DNA of 43,554 nucleotides from Kiritimatiellia bacterium (lineage in GTDB: Bacteria; Verrucomicrobiota; Kiritimatiellia; RFP12; UBA1067): assembly GCA_017395505.1 (NCBI GenBank), contig JAFPUH010000007.1, positions 1 through 43,554 on the forward strand. Direction: 5' to 3'. Under the pieces are notes generated by a model. It saw only the letters and a list, made by a program, of their open reading frames with translations. It was not told the origin of the DNA and searched no databases. Made by a program: the position numbers and the translations under genes. This document shows positions 34,620 to 43,279 of this stretch, in pieces. Numbering within the stretch: position 1 is the first letter of the stretch; every line of letters begins with the position of its first letter.

Positions 34620-35741
34620 TTGTTTATACTCGACGAGCCGTATGTTTCAGACCTGGCGTTAAAGACTCTTGAGGCCATACGCGCCCCGGTCTTGAGGAAT
34701 GACTTCGCGTCCAAGGTCGAAAGTTTGGACCTAAATCTGGTAGACGGGATTGATGGGGACGCCAAGATATATTCCAATTCCGAAAATGCGATCGGCCTCG
34801 TGCTTCAGCGGCTTCCTGGGTCGAGAGTTGCCGCGCAGGTCGAGCTCTGCAAAAACAAGTACGAATTCAGGCGGCGGCTTCAGCCAGTCTATCCGGATTT
34901 TCGCTTCATGCGCATTGTGCCGGAGGATTTCGACTTGGAAGTCGACTTGCCGGAGAGGTTCATCATAAAGCCGACGGTCGGCTTTTTGAGCATGGGCGTT
35001 CACAAGGTCGAATCGAGGGATGACTGGGAAAAGGTAAAGACTTCGCTTAAGGCGGAGATCAAGGATTTCAGGCGGAACTTTCCCGAGTCTGTCTTGAGTC
35101 CCTCCGAGTTCATCGTCGAGGAGCTGATCGAGGGCGAAGAGTTCGCGATTGATGTCTATTTCGACGACGAAGGCGCACCGGTGATCTTGAACATATTCAA
35201 GCATCCGTTCGCCGACAAGGATGACGTGAGCGACCGGTTGTACGTGACTTCGAGGGAAATCGTCGAAGCCAACCTCGCCATCTTCACCGCCGCGCTTGAA
35301 GGCATCGGAAGGGCGTTCGGGCTCAAATCATTCCCTGCGCACATCGAAGTGATAAGGGAAAATGGCGGCAGGGTGGTCCCTGTCGAAATAAACCCGATGC
35401 GTTTTGCAGGGTGGTGCACGACCGATCTTGCCTATTTTGCGTACGGAATCAACGTCTACGAGCATTTCCACCGCGGCCTTAAGCCGGATTGGGGCGAGAT
35501 TCTAAAAGACAAGGGCGGAGAAACGTACTATTTTGCGATGGCGGAGACGCCGTCCAACATTGACAGGTCGCGCATAGCGTTCGATCATGAAGCCTTCAAG
35601 CGTTGCTTCTCGCGGATATTGGACTACCGTCAAATCGATCACAGGCAGAGGCCTCTCTTTGCGATCGTCTTCGGCAGGACGGAGTCGAAAGACGAAATCG
35701 ACCGTATCCTGAAGCTCAAGACGCAAGAGTTCATCCGATAG
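34620..35741 (+). CDS. ATP-grasp domain protein, substrate unknown
   Basis: A 373-residue protein. The TTG at 34620 is chosen because GGAG (34610-34613) lies at the right distance; the TTG at 34608 is possible. Visible ATP-grasp features are FIIKPTVGFLSMGVHKV (about 118-134, nucleotide-binding Lys and loop), FIVEELIEGEEFAIDVYF (about 164-181, the adenine clamp strand) and EVIRENGGRVVPVEINPMRFAGW (split over about 243-265, the metal-binding Glu and Asn). This family joins a carboxylate to an amine or thiol at the cost of ATP. The closest general class is carboxylate-amine ligase or the L-amino-acid ligase type. It follows the Ogt gene and precedes a promoter, so it ends that operon. No substrate clue is given by the neighbours. 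Confidence 0.75.
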   Translation: MFILDEPYVSDLALKTLEAIRAPVLRNDFASKVESLDLNLVDGIDGDAKIYSNSENAIGLVLQRLPGSRVAAQVELCKNKYEFRRRLQPVYPDFRFMRIVPEDFDLEVDLPERFIIKPTVGFLSMGVHKVESRDDWEKVKTSLKAEIKDFRRNFPESVLSPSEFIVEELIEGEEFAIDVYFDDEGAPVILNIFKHPFADKDDVSDRLYVTSREIVEANLAIFTAALEGIGRAFGLKSFPAHIEVIRENGGRVVPVEINPMRFAGWCTTDLAYFAYGINVYEHFHRGLKPDWGEILKDKGGETYYFAMAETPSNIDRSRIAFDHEAFKRCFSRILDYRQIDHRQRPLFAIVFGRTESKDEIDRILKLKTQEFIR

Positions 35742-35757
35742 CCAACGGATGGTGCAC

Positions 35758-35786
35758 TTGCGGGATTGCACAGGAAATGGTAAGAT
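35758..35786 (+). promoter_or_regulatory. Sigma70 promoter, leaderless, for the mini-lipoprotein-metXW operon
   Basis: TTGCGG (35758-35763), a 17-base spacer and the extended -10 TGG-TAAGAT (35778-35786). The ATG at 35794 begins 8 bases after the -10, the same geometry as at 763 and 26711. No ribosome binding site. Confidence 0.6.
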
Positions 35787-35793
35787 ACTCACC

Positions 35794-35943
35794 ATGAACT
35801 CTAAACCACATTCGATTTTTGCGGCCATTGCGGTCATTGCGGTTGCGGCGCATGCCGTCTGCACATCCGGCTGCGCAACAGTCCACACATCATCCTTGGG
35901 CGCGATCGACGGCATCGAGCTGAAGGGCGTAAGTTTGACATAA
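35794..35943 (+). CDS. 49-residue putative lipoprotein
   Basis: A tiny ORF whose start is fixed by the promoter spacing rather than by a ribosome binding site. Residues 1-about 23 form a hydrophobic signal peptide. A lipobox-like TSGC (Cys27) follows, then only some 22 mature residues (ATVHTSSLGAIDGIELKG and a short end). It could be a very small lipoprotein, a leader peptide that couples translation of metXW, or the remains of a longer gene. The stop is 8 bases before the ATG of metXW, where AAAGGG serves as a possible ribosome binding site. No similarity is recognised. Confidence 0.55.
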   Translation: MNSKPHSIFAAIAVIAVAAHAVCTSGCATVHTSSLGAIDGIELKGVSLT

Positions 35944-35951
35944 AGGGTCTG

Positions 35952-37736
35952 ATGAGTCAAGGAGTCGGTGTTGTAGAGCCGAAGACTATCTCGCTGAAGC
36001 TTCCCGAGGGTGGCTATCGGCTTGAAAGTGGCGGTCTTTTGAAGCGGATCGACGTGCGCTACGAGGAGTGCGGCGCGCCGATGCAGGATGATAACGTAAT
36101 CTTCATATGCCATGCGCTGACTGGCGACGCCCATGTGGCGGGTATCCGTCCGGGCGAGGAGAAGCCAAGCGGCTGGTGGGAGGAGATGGTAGGCCCGGGT
36201 CGCGGAATCGACACGAACAAGTTCCATGTCGTCTGCGCCAACGTTCTCGGCGGCTGCAGCGGAACGACAGGCCCGATGTCCATAAATCCCGACACCGGCC
36301 ATCCCTACGGCTCGACCTTTCCGCAGTATACGATGTCCGACGCTGTGGATGTCTACCGCATGCTTCTCAGGCAGATCGGCGTAAAGCATCTCGCGGCGCT
36401 TATCGGCGGCAGCTACGGCGGCATACAGGTGATGGACTGGGTCACGCGTTGTCCCGACGAGATGGACCGCGCGGCCATAATCGCGGCGAGCGCGAGCCTC
36501 AACACCCAGGCGCTTGCGTTCGACGTGGTGGGCAGAGACGGCATAACCAAGGACCCCGAATGGAACGGCGGCGACTACTACGAGGTTGGCGACGGTCTTG
36601 GCCCGAAGCACGGCCTGGGCATGGCGCGCCAGCTGGCCCACATAACGTACCTTTCGCGTGAACTGCTCGAGGACAAGTTCCACCGCAGACTCCAGCAGAA
36701 TTTCGTCGATGCCCCCGCCGACGAGCGCGAAAGGCGCGACCGTGAATTCAAGACGTACTTCCAGATCGAGAGCTACCTCGACTATCACGCGCGGAAGTTC
36801 CTGAAACGCTTCGACGCGAACAGCTACCTTCACATAACGCGTGCGATGGACCTATTCGACGCTGGCGAACGCTACGGTGGGCTAGATGCGGCCTGCGCGA
36901 GGGTGAAGGCGAAGTGCCTTGTCGTGTCGTACGAGCGCGACATACTTTTCGCCGAATGGCAGTCGCGAGACATTGCGAGCGCTCTTCTGCGCAACAACAA
37001 GCGCGTAACCTACTGCCACCTTGAGGCCGGCACCGGCCACGATTCGTTCCTGACCGATATTGAGGACCTTTCGCCGCTTCTTGGCGGATTCCTGAACGAT
37101 CGCGAGACGAAGGTCATGAAGTGGCAGAAGCGGCTCTACCGCAACGTCGTCGGCATGGTCAAGCGCAACGCCCGCGTGATTGACATCGGCTGCGGCGACG
37201 GCTCGCTCCTCAATGTTCTGCGCGAGACGAAGAACGTGCAGGGCGACGGTGTCGACATCGATATCGACCGCTTCAGCGAGGCGGTCGCCGACGGCCACGA
37301 CTGCTTCTGGGAGGACGCCGACGAGGGGCTTTCGATAATACCCGACAGGCACTACGACGTCGCCATCTGCTCCGATACCCTGCAGGAGGTTAAGAATCCG
37401 CGCGGGCTTCTTCACGAGGCGCTCAGGATCGCAGACGAGGCGATTGTGACTTTTCCGAACTTCGCGGCCTACAGGATCAGGCTTACGCTCGGCTTCATGG
37501 GGCGCCTGCCAGTCTCGAAGGCCTTGCCGTTCAAGTGGTACGATACGCCGAACATCCACTGCGTCACGCTGAAGGATTTCCGCGAGCTTTGCAGGGCCGA
37601 AGGGCTCGACATACTGGAGGTGCGTGCGGAATCGAGGCACCTCTTCGGCAAGCTGCTTTTGATGCTTGGGCTGAAGAATCTCGGCGCGAGCCGCATAATC
37701 GCGAGGATCGCCAGACACGGGGAGGCCAATGGGTAA
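35952..37736 (+). CDS. Homoserine O-acyltransferase-MetW fusion (MetX-MetW)
   Basis: A 594-residue two-domain protein. Residues 1-about 380 are MetX, an alpha/beta hydrolase: GGCSGTTGP (100-108), the nucleophile Ser154 in GGSYGG, Asp330 in YERD and His363 in GHDSFL complete the triad. Residues about 392-590 are MetW, a methyltransferase-like fold with VIDIGCGDGSLL (409-420), SDTLQEVKNPRGLLHEALR (474-492) and the family-typical WYDTPNIHCVTLKDF (529-543). MetX acylates homoserine for methionine synthesis; MetW is normally a separate neighbouring gene that assists MetX. Acetyl versus succinyl donor cannot be decided from the motifs seen. The end overlaps the yitT gene by 8 bases. Confidence 0.93.
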   Translation: MSQGVGVVEPKTISLKLPEGGYRLESGGLLKRIDVRYEECGAPMQDDNVIFICHALTGDAHVAGIRPGEEKPSGWWEEMVGPGRGIDTNKFHVVCANVLGGCSGTTGPMSINPDTGHPYGSTFPQYTMSDAVDVYRMLLRQIGVKHLAALIGGSYGGIQVMDWVTRCPDEMDRAAIIAASASLNTQALAFDVVGRDGITKDPEWNGGDYYEVGDGLGPKHGLGMARQLAHITYLSRELLEDKFHRRLQQNFVDAPADERERRDREFKTYFQIESYLDYHARKFLKRFDANSYLHITRAMDLFDAGERYGGLDAACARVKAKCLVVSYERDILFAEWQSRDIASALLRNNKRVTYCHLEAGTGHDSFLTDIEDLSPLLGGFLNDRETKVMKWQKRLYRNVVGMVKRNARVIDIGCGDGSLLNVLRETKNVQGDGVDIDIDRFSEAVADGHDCFWEDADEGLSIIPDRHYDVAICSDTLQEVKNPRGLLHEALRIADEAIVTFPNFAAYRIRLTLGFMGRLPVSKALPFKWYDTPNIHCVTLKDFRELCRAEGLDILEVRAESRHLFGKLLLMLGLKNLGASRIIARIARHGEANG

Positions 37737-38646
37737 GGGCCGAGCCATCCTGCGCGAGTTTAGGCATCTGCTGCCGATAACATTGGCGTGCGCTGTCTAT
37801 TCTGCAGCTTGGACGGCTTTCATACTGCCCTACGGCATAGTTTCCGGCGGAGTCGCCGGCCTTTCGAGCCTTCTCTACTACGTGGCGCACATACCGGCTT
37901 CGCTCTCGTATGCCGTCGTCAACGCGCTGCTCTTCATCGTCGCCCTCAAGCTGCTCGGCTGGAAGTTCTTCGCCAATTCGATATATGCGACGGTGGCGAT
38001 AACGTTCTTCCTGTGGGTCGGCGAAAGGCTGCTTACCGACCCCGCGACCGGCGACCTCATAAGGATTCTCGAGGACGAGCGGTTCATGGCGATGCTAATA
38101 GGCTGCACGATCTGCGGGCTTTCGGTCGCGGCGCTTTTCGCCTGTAGCGGGTCTTCTGGCGGTACCGACATCATTGCGGCCATAGCGAACAAGTACTTCG
38201 GCGTTTCCATCGGCGTATGCCTGATCGTCATCGACCTCTTCATCATCGGCAGCGGACTTTTCATCCCTAGCCTCGGCTCCACGCTCGAGCGCGTCCGCTT
38301 CGTTGCGTTCGGCTTCTGCGCGATGGGCGTGGAGTGCATGACGATAAGCTATGCCCTAAACGTTCGCCGGCGGTCGGTGCAGTTCATGATATTCACTCGC
38401 AGGCACGACGAGATCGCCAAGGCGATTTCCGACGCCACCGGCCACACCATGACGCTGCTCGACGCCCACGGCTGGTACACCGGCGACGAGATGAAGGTCG
38501 TGTGTGTACTCGCGAAAATGAGCGAAAGCAACGTGATTTTCCGGATAATCCATTCAATTGACCCTAGGGCCTTTGTCAGCCAGAGCCGCGTAATCGGCGT
38601 ATGGGGCGAGGGTTTCGACGAGATGAAAGGCTTGAAGCATGCTTAA
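37729..38646 (+). CDS. YitT family membrane protein (DUF161/DUF2179)
   Basis: A 305-residue protein with five to six membrane helices in residues about 15-210, including the repeat-type segment GIVSGGVAGLSSLLYY (about 36-51) and SGSSGGTDIIAAIANKYFGVSIG (split over about 141-163). A soluble C-terminal DUF2179 domain (about 218-300) contains FMIFTRRHDEIAKAI and SRVIGVWGEGFDEMKG. The function is not established in general; transport has been suggested. The start lies inside the end of metXW, and its own end overlaps the TolC gene by 8 bases, so translation is probably coupled on both sides. Confidence 0.87.
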   Translation: MGKGRAILREFRHLLPITLACAVYSAAWTAFILPYGIVSGGVAGLSSLLYYVAHIPASLSYAVVNALLFIVALKLLGWKFFANSIYATVAITFFLWVGERLLTDPATGDLIRILEDERFMAMLIGCTICGLSVAALFACSGSSGGTDIIAAIANKYFGVSIGVCLIVIDLFIIGSGLFIPSLGSTLERVRFVAFGFCAMGVECMTISYALNVRRRSVQFMIFTRRHDEIAKAISDATGHTMTLLDAHGWYTGDEMKVVCVLAKMSESNVIFRIIHSIDPRAFVSQSRVIGVWGEGFDEMKGLKHA

Positions 38647-40036
38647 GGCGGAACGGATTGTAGCCTTTGTCGCGGCGCTTGCCGTCGGCGGATGCTCGAC
38701 GGTCGAAAGGGCTCGCGAGACGCAGCGTGGGATGGAGGGGCGCGGACAAGGGGCTGTCGTAAGAACCGAGTCTTGCCCTGAGATCGGCGCATCCCTTGAG
38801 GAGATGGTTTCGTATGCGCTTACCAACAGGCCGTCGATGGTGTCCGCGCGCCTTGCCGTCGAGGATGCCCGCCTCGCCCTGAAGGAGATCGCGGCCAGTG
38901 CTCCTCTCGCCAGCGCCACGCCCTGGAACGCAGTGGATGCCGGAGCGAGCGGCGGATACTCTGCCTCAAGTTCGCCAGCCCATCTGGACAAGCTGAAGGG
39001 CAAGACAAGCGGCAACTGGTCGGCGGCGCTTTCGCTCGACATTCTCATCTACGACTTCGGGCGCAACGATGCCAACGCGAAGGCCCAGGCCGAGCGGGTC
39101 GTCGCGGCCGAGCTGGCTCTCGTCAAGACGGGCTACTCCGTTTTCGAGCAGGTTTCGTCGGCATACTTCAAGCGGCTTGAGGCGGCTGCGCTTCTCGAGG
39201 TCGCGCGGACTAACGAGCATATGCGCGTCGAGCATCTGGCTCAGGCCGAGGCCAGGCTTCAGGAGGGCGAGGCTCAGAGGCTTGACGTGACCAGGGCCAG
39301 GCTCGATCTCGCGGAGGCCAAGGAGAACGTCGTCGCGGTGTCGAACGACTTCGTGCTGGCCGGGGCTGACCTCGCGAGCGCGATAGGCCTCGAGGCTTCG
39401 TGCGGACCCTCCCTGCCGCTTTCCGACTGGCGTTTTACGAGGGTCTTCGCGCCGACCGACGCCCCCTCGGTCGACCTCTTCGACTTCGCCCGCACGAACG
39501 CTCCGGCGATTCAGGCGAGCAGGGCTAAGCTGAGGGCCGCTTCTTCGGCTGTCGACTACGCCGTAGCCGACCTGAGGCCTACGCTCAGCGCCTCGCTTTC
39601 GCTGAACTGGACGGATCCAATGTGGTACTGGAGGTGGGGCGTGAGCGCCGCGCAGTCCATTTTCACCGGCTTCAGAAAGACTACCGCGGTCGACAGGGCG
39701 AGGGTCGCTCTCGAGTCTGCCGCCTATGAGGTGGACGCCGCAGAGCTTGAGCTTTCGCTTTCGATCGAGAGCGCTGTCGCAGAGCGTGACAACGCCCGCG
39801 AGGCGTTCGAATCGGCGATTGCGAGCGTGGCAAGCGCGTCGGAGAACCTCGAGACGGTCTCCGCCCAGCTTGCCGTCGGCGATGCCTCGCGCATCGAGTA
39901 TACCGACGCTGTCGCATCCTTCGTCTCGGCCATGGCGAACTGCGAGAAGGCTTTCTATCGCGGACAGATCGCCGAGGCTAAACTGTTTTCGCTTGTCGGC
40001 GTGGAGCCGCAATATGGCAGTGGAGGTGAAGAATGA
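38639..40036 (+). CDS. TolC-like outer membrane efflux lipoprotein
   Basis: A 465-residue protein. The signal peptide ends in a lipobox (VGGC, Cys19), as in lipid-anchored OprM-type channels. The remainder shows two copies of the long, Ala/Glu-rich helical outer-membrane-efflux repeat (about 55-250 and 270-455), with LVKTGYSVFEQVSSAYFKRLEAA in the first half. Three subunits would form the outer membrane and periplasmic tunnel. It stands directly before macA with an ATGA overlap, giving a complete three-part pump with the following genes. Confidence 0.9.
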   Translation: MLKAERIVAFVAALAVGGCSTVERARETQRGMEGRGQGAVVRTESCPEIGASLEEMVSYALTNRPSMVSARLAVEDARLALKEIAASAPLASATPWNAVDAGASGGYSASSSPAHLDKLKGKTSGNWSAALSLDILIYDFGRNDANAKAQAERVVAAELALVKTGYSVFEQVSSAYFKRLEAAALLEVARTNEHMRVEHLAQAEARLQEGEAQRLDVTRARLDLAEAKENVVAVSNDFVLAGADLASAIGLEASCGPSLPLSDWRFTRVFAPTDAPSVDLFDFARTNAPAIQASRAKLRAASSAVDYAVADLRPTLSASLSLNWTDPMWYWRWGVSAAQSIFTGFRKTTAVDRARVALESAAYEVDAAELELSLSIESAVAERDNAREAFESAIASVASASENLETVSAQLAVGDASRIEYTDAVASFVSAMANCEKAFYRGQIAEAKLFSLVGVEPQYGSGGEE

Positions 40037-41307
40037 GAAATGCTGTGGTTTTTGCCGCCGCGGGGCTGATGCTTCTGGCCGGATGCGGCGAGAAGACGCC
40101 GCTTGCGGCCAAGAAGAAGGGGCCTTCCTACAGGCTGGCTCCGATTGCACGTACAGATGTCGTAAGGTCGGTCGAGGCCACCGGAACCGTCACGCCGCGC
40201 AATTCGCCTTCGGGTATTCCTGTCGGCGCGCAGGTGAACGGACGGCTGATCAAGCTTTTTGTGGACTACAACTCCGTCGTGACCAACGGACAGGTTGTCG
40301 CGCTCATCGACCCGCTCGTCTACGAGGCGAACTACAAGAGCGCCGTTGCCAGGCTTCACGTCAGCAAGGCGAACGTGGAGGTCGGCGAAGCGTCGGTCAA
40401 GTCGCGCGAGGCTGAGCTGGCCTTGGCCGAGAAGACGTATTCGAGGAAGCGCCAGCTTGTCGACAAGGCGCTTGCGCCGCTCGCGGAGCTCGACAACGCC
40501 GAGCAGGCCCTGGCGACGGCCAGCGCAGGTCTCGAGTCAGCCAAGGCCTCCCTCAAGAGTGCCGTAGCGTCCGTCGAGCAGGCGGAAGCCGAGGTCTCCC
40601 AGGCCGAGGCCAACCTCAAATACTGCACGATAGTGTCGCCAGTGGACGGCATAGTCATAGACCGCAAGGTCGAGGAGGGCGAAACCGTCGTCTCCTCGAT
40701 GAATGCCGTGCCGGTGTTGACTATCGCCGAGGACCTCAAGACCGTCTGGGTCGAGGCTACGATACCCGAAGCCGACGTCGGCAACATCAAGGTCGGGCAG
40801 CCCGTGACCTTCACCGCCGACGCCTATCGCCGCAAATTCACCGGCAAGGTTATCCAGATACGCCGCGCCGCGACCACGACCAACAACGTCGTGACGTTCC
40901 CCGTAATAATCGAGGCGGAGAATCCCGACGAGATGCTCTTTCCCGGCATGACGGCCACTCTTTCGATCGAGACCGCTCGCGCTGAGGATGTGCTTGTCGT
41001 AGCTGCCGCGGCGTTCAGGTTCCGTCCCCATGATGAGGATATCGCCGACCTTGGCGAGCTGCCTCGCGGACGCAAGCTCTGGCTTCTCAAGGACGACGGC
41101 AAGATCGAGCCGATTGTCGTCACCGAGGGCGTAAGCGACGATTCCTTCACCGAAATACTGGCTGACGGTGTCGACGCCCTTGAGGGCCGCAGCGTTGTCG
41201 TCGGCTACCAGACCGTCGCGACGGCCAAGCAGGACGAGACGAGCAATCCGTTCATGCCGAAGTTCCCCAAGAAGCAGAAGGGCACGGCTCCGGAGCCTAA
41301 GAAGTGA
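40033..41307 (+). CDS. macA: MacA-like periplasmic adaptor lipoprotein
   Basis: A 424-residue membrane fusion protein. A lipobox (LAGC, Cys18) follows a short signal peptide. The order is a beta-barrel strand, a lipoyl half (VGAQVNGRLIKLFVDYNSVVTNGQ, split over 57-81), a long coiled-coil hairpin (about 100-195, Ala/Glu-rich), the second lipoyl half (SPVDGIVIDRKVEEGETV, about 203-220) and a beta-barrel and membrane-proximal domain. This is the standard MacA/HlyD-family order. It links the TolC-like channel to the MacB-type ATPase/permease. The start ATGA overlaps the stop of the TolC gene; one base separates its stop from the ATPase start. Confidence 0.92.
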   Translation: MRNAVVFAAAGLMLLAGCGEKTPLAAKKKGPSYRLAPIARTDVVRSVEATGTVTPRNSPSGIPVGAQVNGRLIKLFVDYNSVVTNGQVVALIDPLVYEANYKSAVARLHVSKANVEVGEASVKSREAELALAEKTYSRKRQLVDKALAPLAELDNAEQALATASAGLESAKASLKSAVASVEQAEAEVSQAEANLKYCTIVSPVDGIVIDRKVEEGETVVSSMNAVPVLTIAEDLKTVWVEATIPEADVGNIKVGQPVTFTADAYRRKFTGKVIQIRRAATTTNNVVTFPVIIEAENPDEMLFPGMTATLSIETARAEDVLVVAAAAFRFRPHDEDIADLGELPRGRKLWLLKDDGKIEPIVVTEGVSDDSFTEILADGVDALEGRSVVVGYQTVATAKQDETSNPFMPKFPKKQKGTAPEPKK

Positions 41308-41308
41308 T

Positions 41309-42052
41309 ATGGCGCATCTCGTCGAAATAAGGGACATGTACAAGATATACGCGATCGGCGACGAGCCGGTTCACGCGTTGGACGGCGTGTCCCTTTCTAT
41401 CGACGAGGGTGAATTCGTTGCCATAATGGGGTCCTCCGGCTCGGGAAAGTCGACGATGCTGAACATCCTCGGCTGTCTGGATGTGCCTACCAGCGGGTCG
41501 TACCTTCTGGACGGCATAGAGGTCGCCTCACGCAGCGCGACCGAACTTGCTCACATAAGAAACGCCAAGCTTGGGTTCGTCTTCCAGAACTTCAACCTTC
41601 TGCCGAGGACTTCGGCGCTTGAGAACGTGGAGCTGCCCGATCTCTACATGGGGCGGCTTTCTATGCGCGCTAGGCGTCGCCGTGCGCTCGAGCTTCTGAA
41701 GCGCGTCGGTCTTGGAGGACGCCACTCGCATACCCCGGCGCAGCTTTCCGGCGGTCAGCAGCAGCGCGTCGCCATCGCACGCGCCCTGATGAACAATCCG
41801 CCCGTCCTTTTCGCCGACGAGCCTACCGGAAACCTCGATACAAAGAGCTCCGTCGAGATAATGGAGCTGTTCTCCGAACTTTCGCGCGAGGGCATAACGA
41901 TCGTGATGGTGACCCACGAGGACGACATCGCCGCCTACGCAAGCCGCCACATAGTGATGCGCGACGGAAAGGTGATGTGCGACGACCACGGCGAGGGCGG
42001 GCGCAAGACGACCGATCAGGTTGCCCAGCTTGTGAAGGAGGCCCTCGCATGA
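41309..42052 (+). CDS. MacB-type ABC transporter ATPase
   Basis: A 247-residue ATPase of the MacB/LolD type. The Walker A is GSSGSGKST (about 37-45), the Q-loop FQNFNLL, the ABC signature LSGGQQQRVAIARAL (about 142-156) and the Walker B VLFADEPTGNLD (about 164-175). I use the ATG at 41309, since the longer open frame would run into macA. In E. coli, MacB is one chain of ATPase plus permease; here the two parts are separate genes, as in many other phyla. Its last codon overlaps the permease start (ATGA). Confidence 0.95.
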   Translation: MAHLVEIRDMYKIYAIGDEPVHALDGVSLSIDEGEFVAIMGSSGSGKSTMLNILGCLDVPTSGSYLLDGIEVASRSATELAHIRNAKLGFVFQNFNLLPRTSALENVELPDLYMGRLSMRARRRRALELLKRVGLGGRHSHTPAQLSGGQQQRVAIARALMNNPPVLFADEPTGNLDTKSSVEIMELFSELSREGITIVMVTHEDDIAAYASRHIVMRDGKVMCDDHGEGGRKTTDQVAQLVKEALA

Positions 42053-43275
42053 GCTTCTGGATGATATTCAAGGTCGCCGTCAGGGCGATATTCCGCAACA
42101 AGACGCGTTCGCTTTTGACGTGTCTCGGCATTATCGTGGGCATTGCGGCCGTAATTGCGGTAATGGCGATTGGCCAGGGCGCCCAGACGATGATGGTCAA
42201 GGAGATATCGTCGATGGGCAACAACCTGATGATGGTGTTTCCCGAAGGCCGCAACCAAGGTCCGGTATCCGGCGGCATGGGCCAGGGCCAGACGATGACC
42301 GCCGAAGATGCCGAGGCCGTGAAGCGCGAGCTTTCGCACCTCATACAGGGCGTGAGCCCCCAGGTCCGCACAGGCGTGCAGATGATGTATTCCTCGAAGA
42401 ACTGGGCGGGCAACGTTCAGGGCGTCTCGCCCGACATCCTGCTCATAAGCAACTGGGTCGTGAACGAGGGACGCTTCTTCACCGACGAGGAGGTCGAGCG
42501 CTCGTCGCGCGTCTGTGTAGTCGGCACGACCGTGCGCAAGAACCTCTTTGAGGATGACGACCCCATCGGAAAGACGATACGCCTGAAGAACATCACGTTC
42601 AAGGTTATCGGCGTGTTGGGCTCGAAGGGCGCGAACAACTGGGGACAGGATCAGGACGACGTCATAATGGCGCCCTACACCAGCGTCCAGCGCTACCTCC
42701 AGCGCTCGAAGTTCAACAACATCAACATGATGAACCTCTCGCTGATCTCGATGGACGATCTCGACGAGGCCAAGCGCGAGGTCCGCGCGCTCCTTCGCCA
42801 GCGCCACCACCTTGCGGACTATCAGGACGACGACTTCGAGACGCGCGACACCACCGAGATAATGAACACCATAGGCTCCGTAACAGGGCTTATGACCGTT
42901 CTTCTTACGGCTGTCGCAGCGATATCGCTGCTTGTCGGCGGCATCGGCATCATGAACATCATGCTCGTCTCGGTTACGGAGCGCATAAAGGAGATCGGCC
43001 TCAGAATGGCCATCGGCGCGACGCCCGCCAACATACTTACGCAATTCCTGCTTGAAGCCGTCGTACTGTCTACCGTCGGCGGAGCGGTGGGCGTCATAGT
43101 CGGCATAATAGGCGCAGAGACTATCGGAGCCGCGAAGGGCTGGCCGATACTGATACAGACCGGCTCGACCGTGGCGGCGTTTCTCTTTTCTGCCGTCGTC
43201 GGGATGTTCTTCGGCTTCTATCCGGCCTACAGGGCGTCGAAGCTGAATCCCATAGACTGCCTGCGTTACGAGTAG
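42049..43275 (+). CDS. MacB-type ABC permease (FtsX/MacB_PCD)
   Basis: A 408-residue membrane protein: an N-terminal membrane helix (about 18-42, with SLLTCLGIIVGIAAVIAV), a large periplasmic MacB-core domain (about 43-275), and three C-terminal helices with GGIGIMNIMLVSVTERIKEIGLRMAIGA (split over about 301-328), the FtsX-family hallmark. With the ATPase, the adaptor and the TolC-like channel it forms a tripartite efflux system for macrolides, toxins or lipids; the substrate is unknown. The ATG at 42049 overlaps the ATPase stop. The frame continues upstream but not with family-like sequence. Confidence 0.94.
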   Translation: MSFWMIFKVAVRAIFRNKTRSLLTCLGIIVGIAAVIAVMAIGQGAQTMMVKEISSMGNNLMMVFPEGRNQGPVSGGMGQGQTMTAEDAEAVKRELSHLIQGVSPQVRTGVQMMYSSKNWAGNVQGVSPDILLISNWVVNEGRFFTDEEVERSSRVCVVGTTVRKNLFEDDDPIGKTIRLKNITFKVIGVLGSKGANNWGQDQDDVIMAPYTSVQRYLQRSKFNNINMMNLSLISMDDLDEAKREVRALLRQRHHLADYQDDDFETRDTTEIMNTIGSVTGLMTVLLTAVAAISLLVGGIGIMNIMLVSVTERIKEIGLRMAIGATPANILTQFLLEAVVLSTVGGAVGVIVGIIGAETIGAAKGWPILIQTGSTVAAFLFSAVVGMFFGFYPAYRASKLNPIDCLRYE

Positions 43276-43279
43276 CGAA

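Noticed and set aside
35742..35951. Possible SAM riboswitch before metXW
   Set aside because: The space is filled by a promoter and a mini-ORF with nearly no leader; no SAM-I or SAM-II like core was seen.
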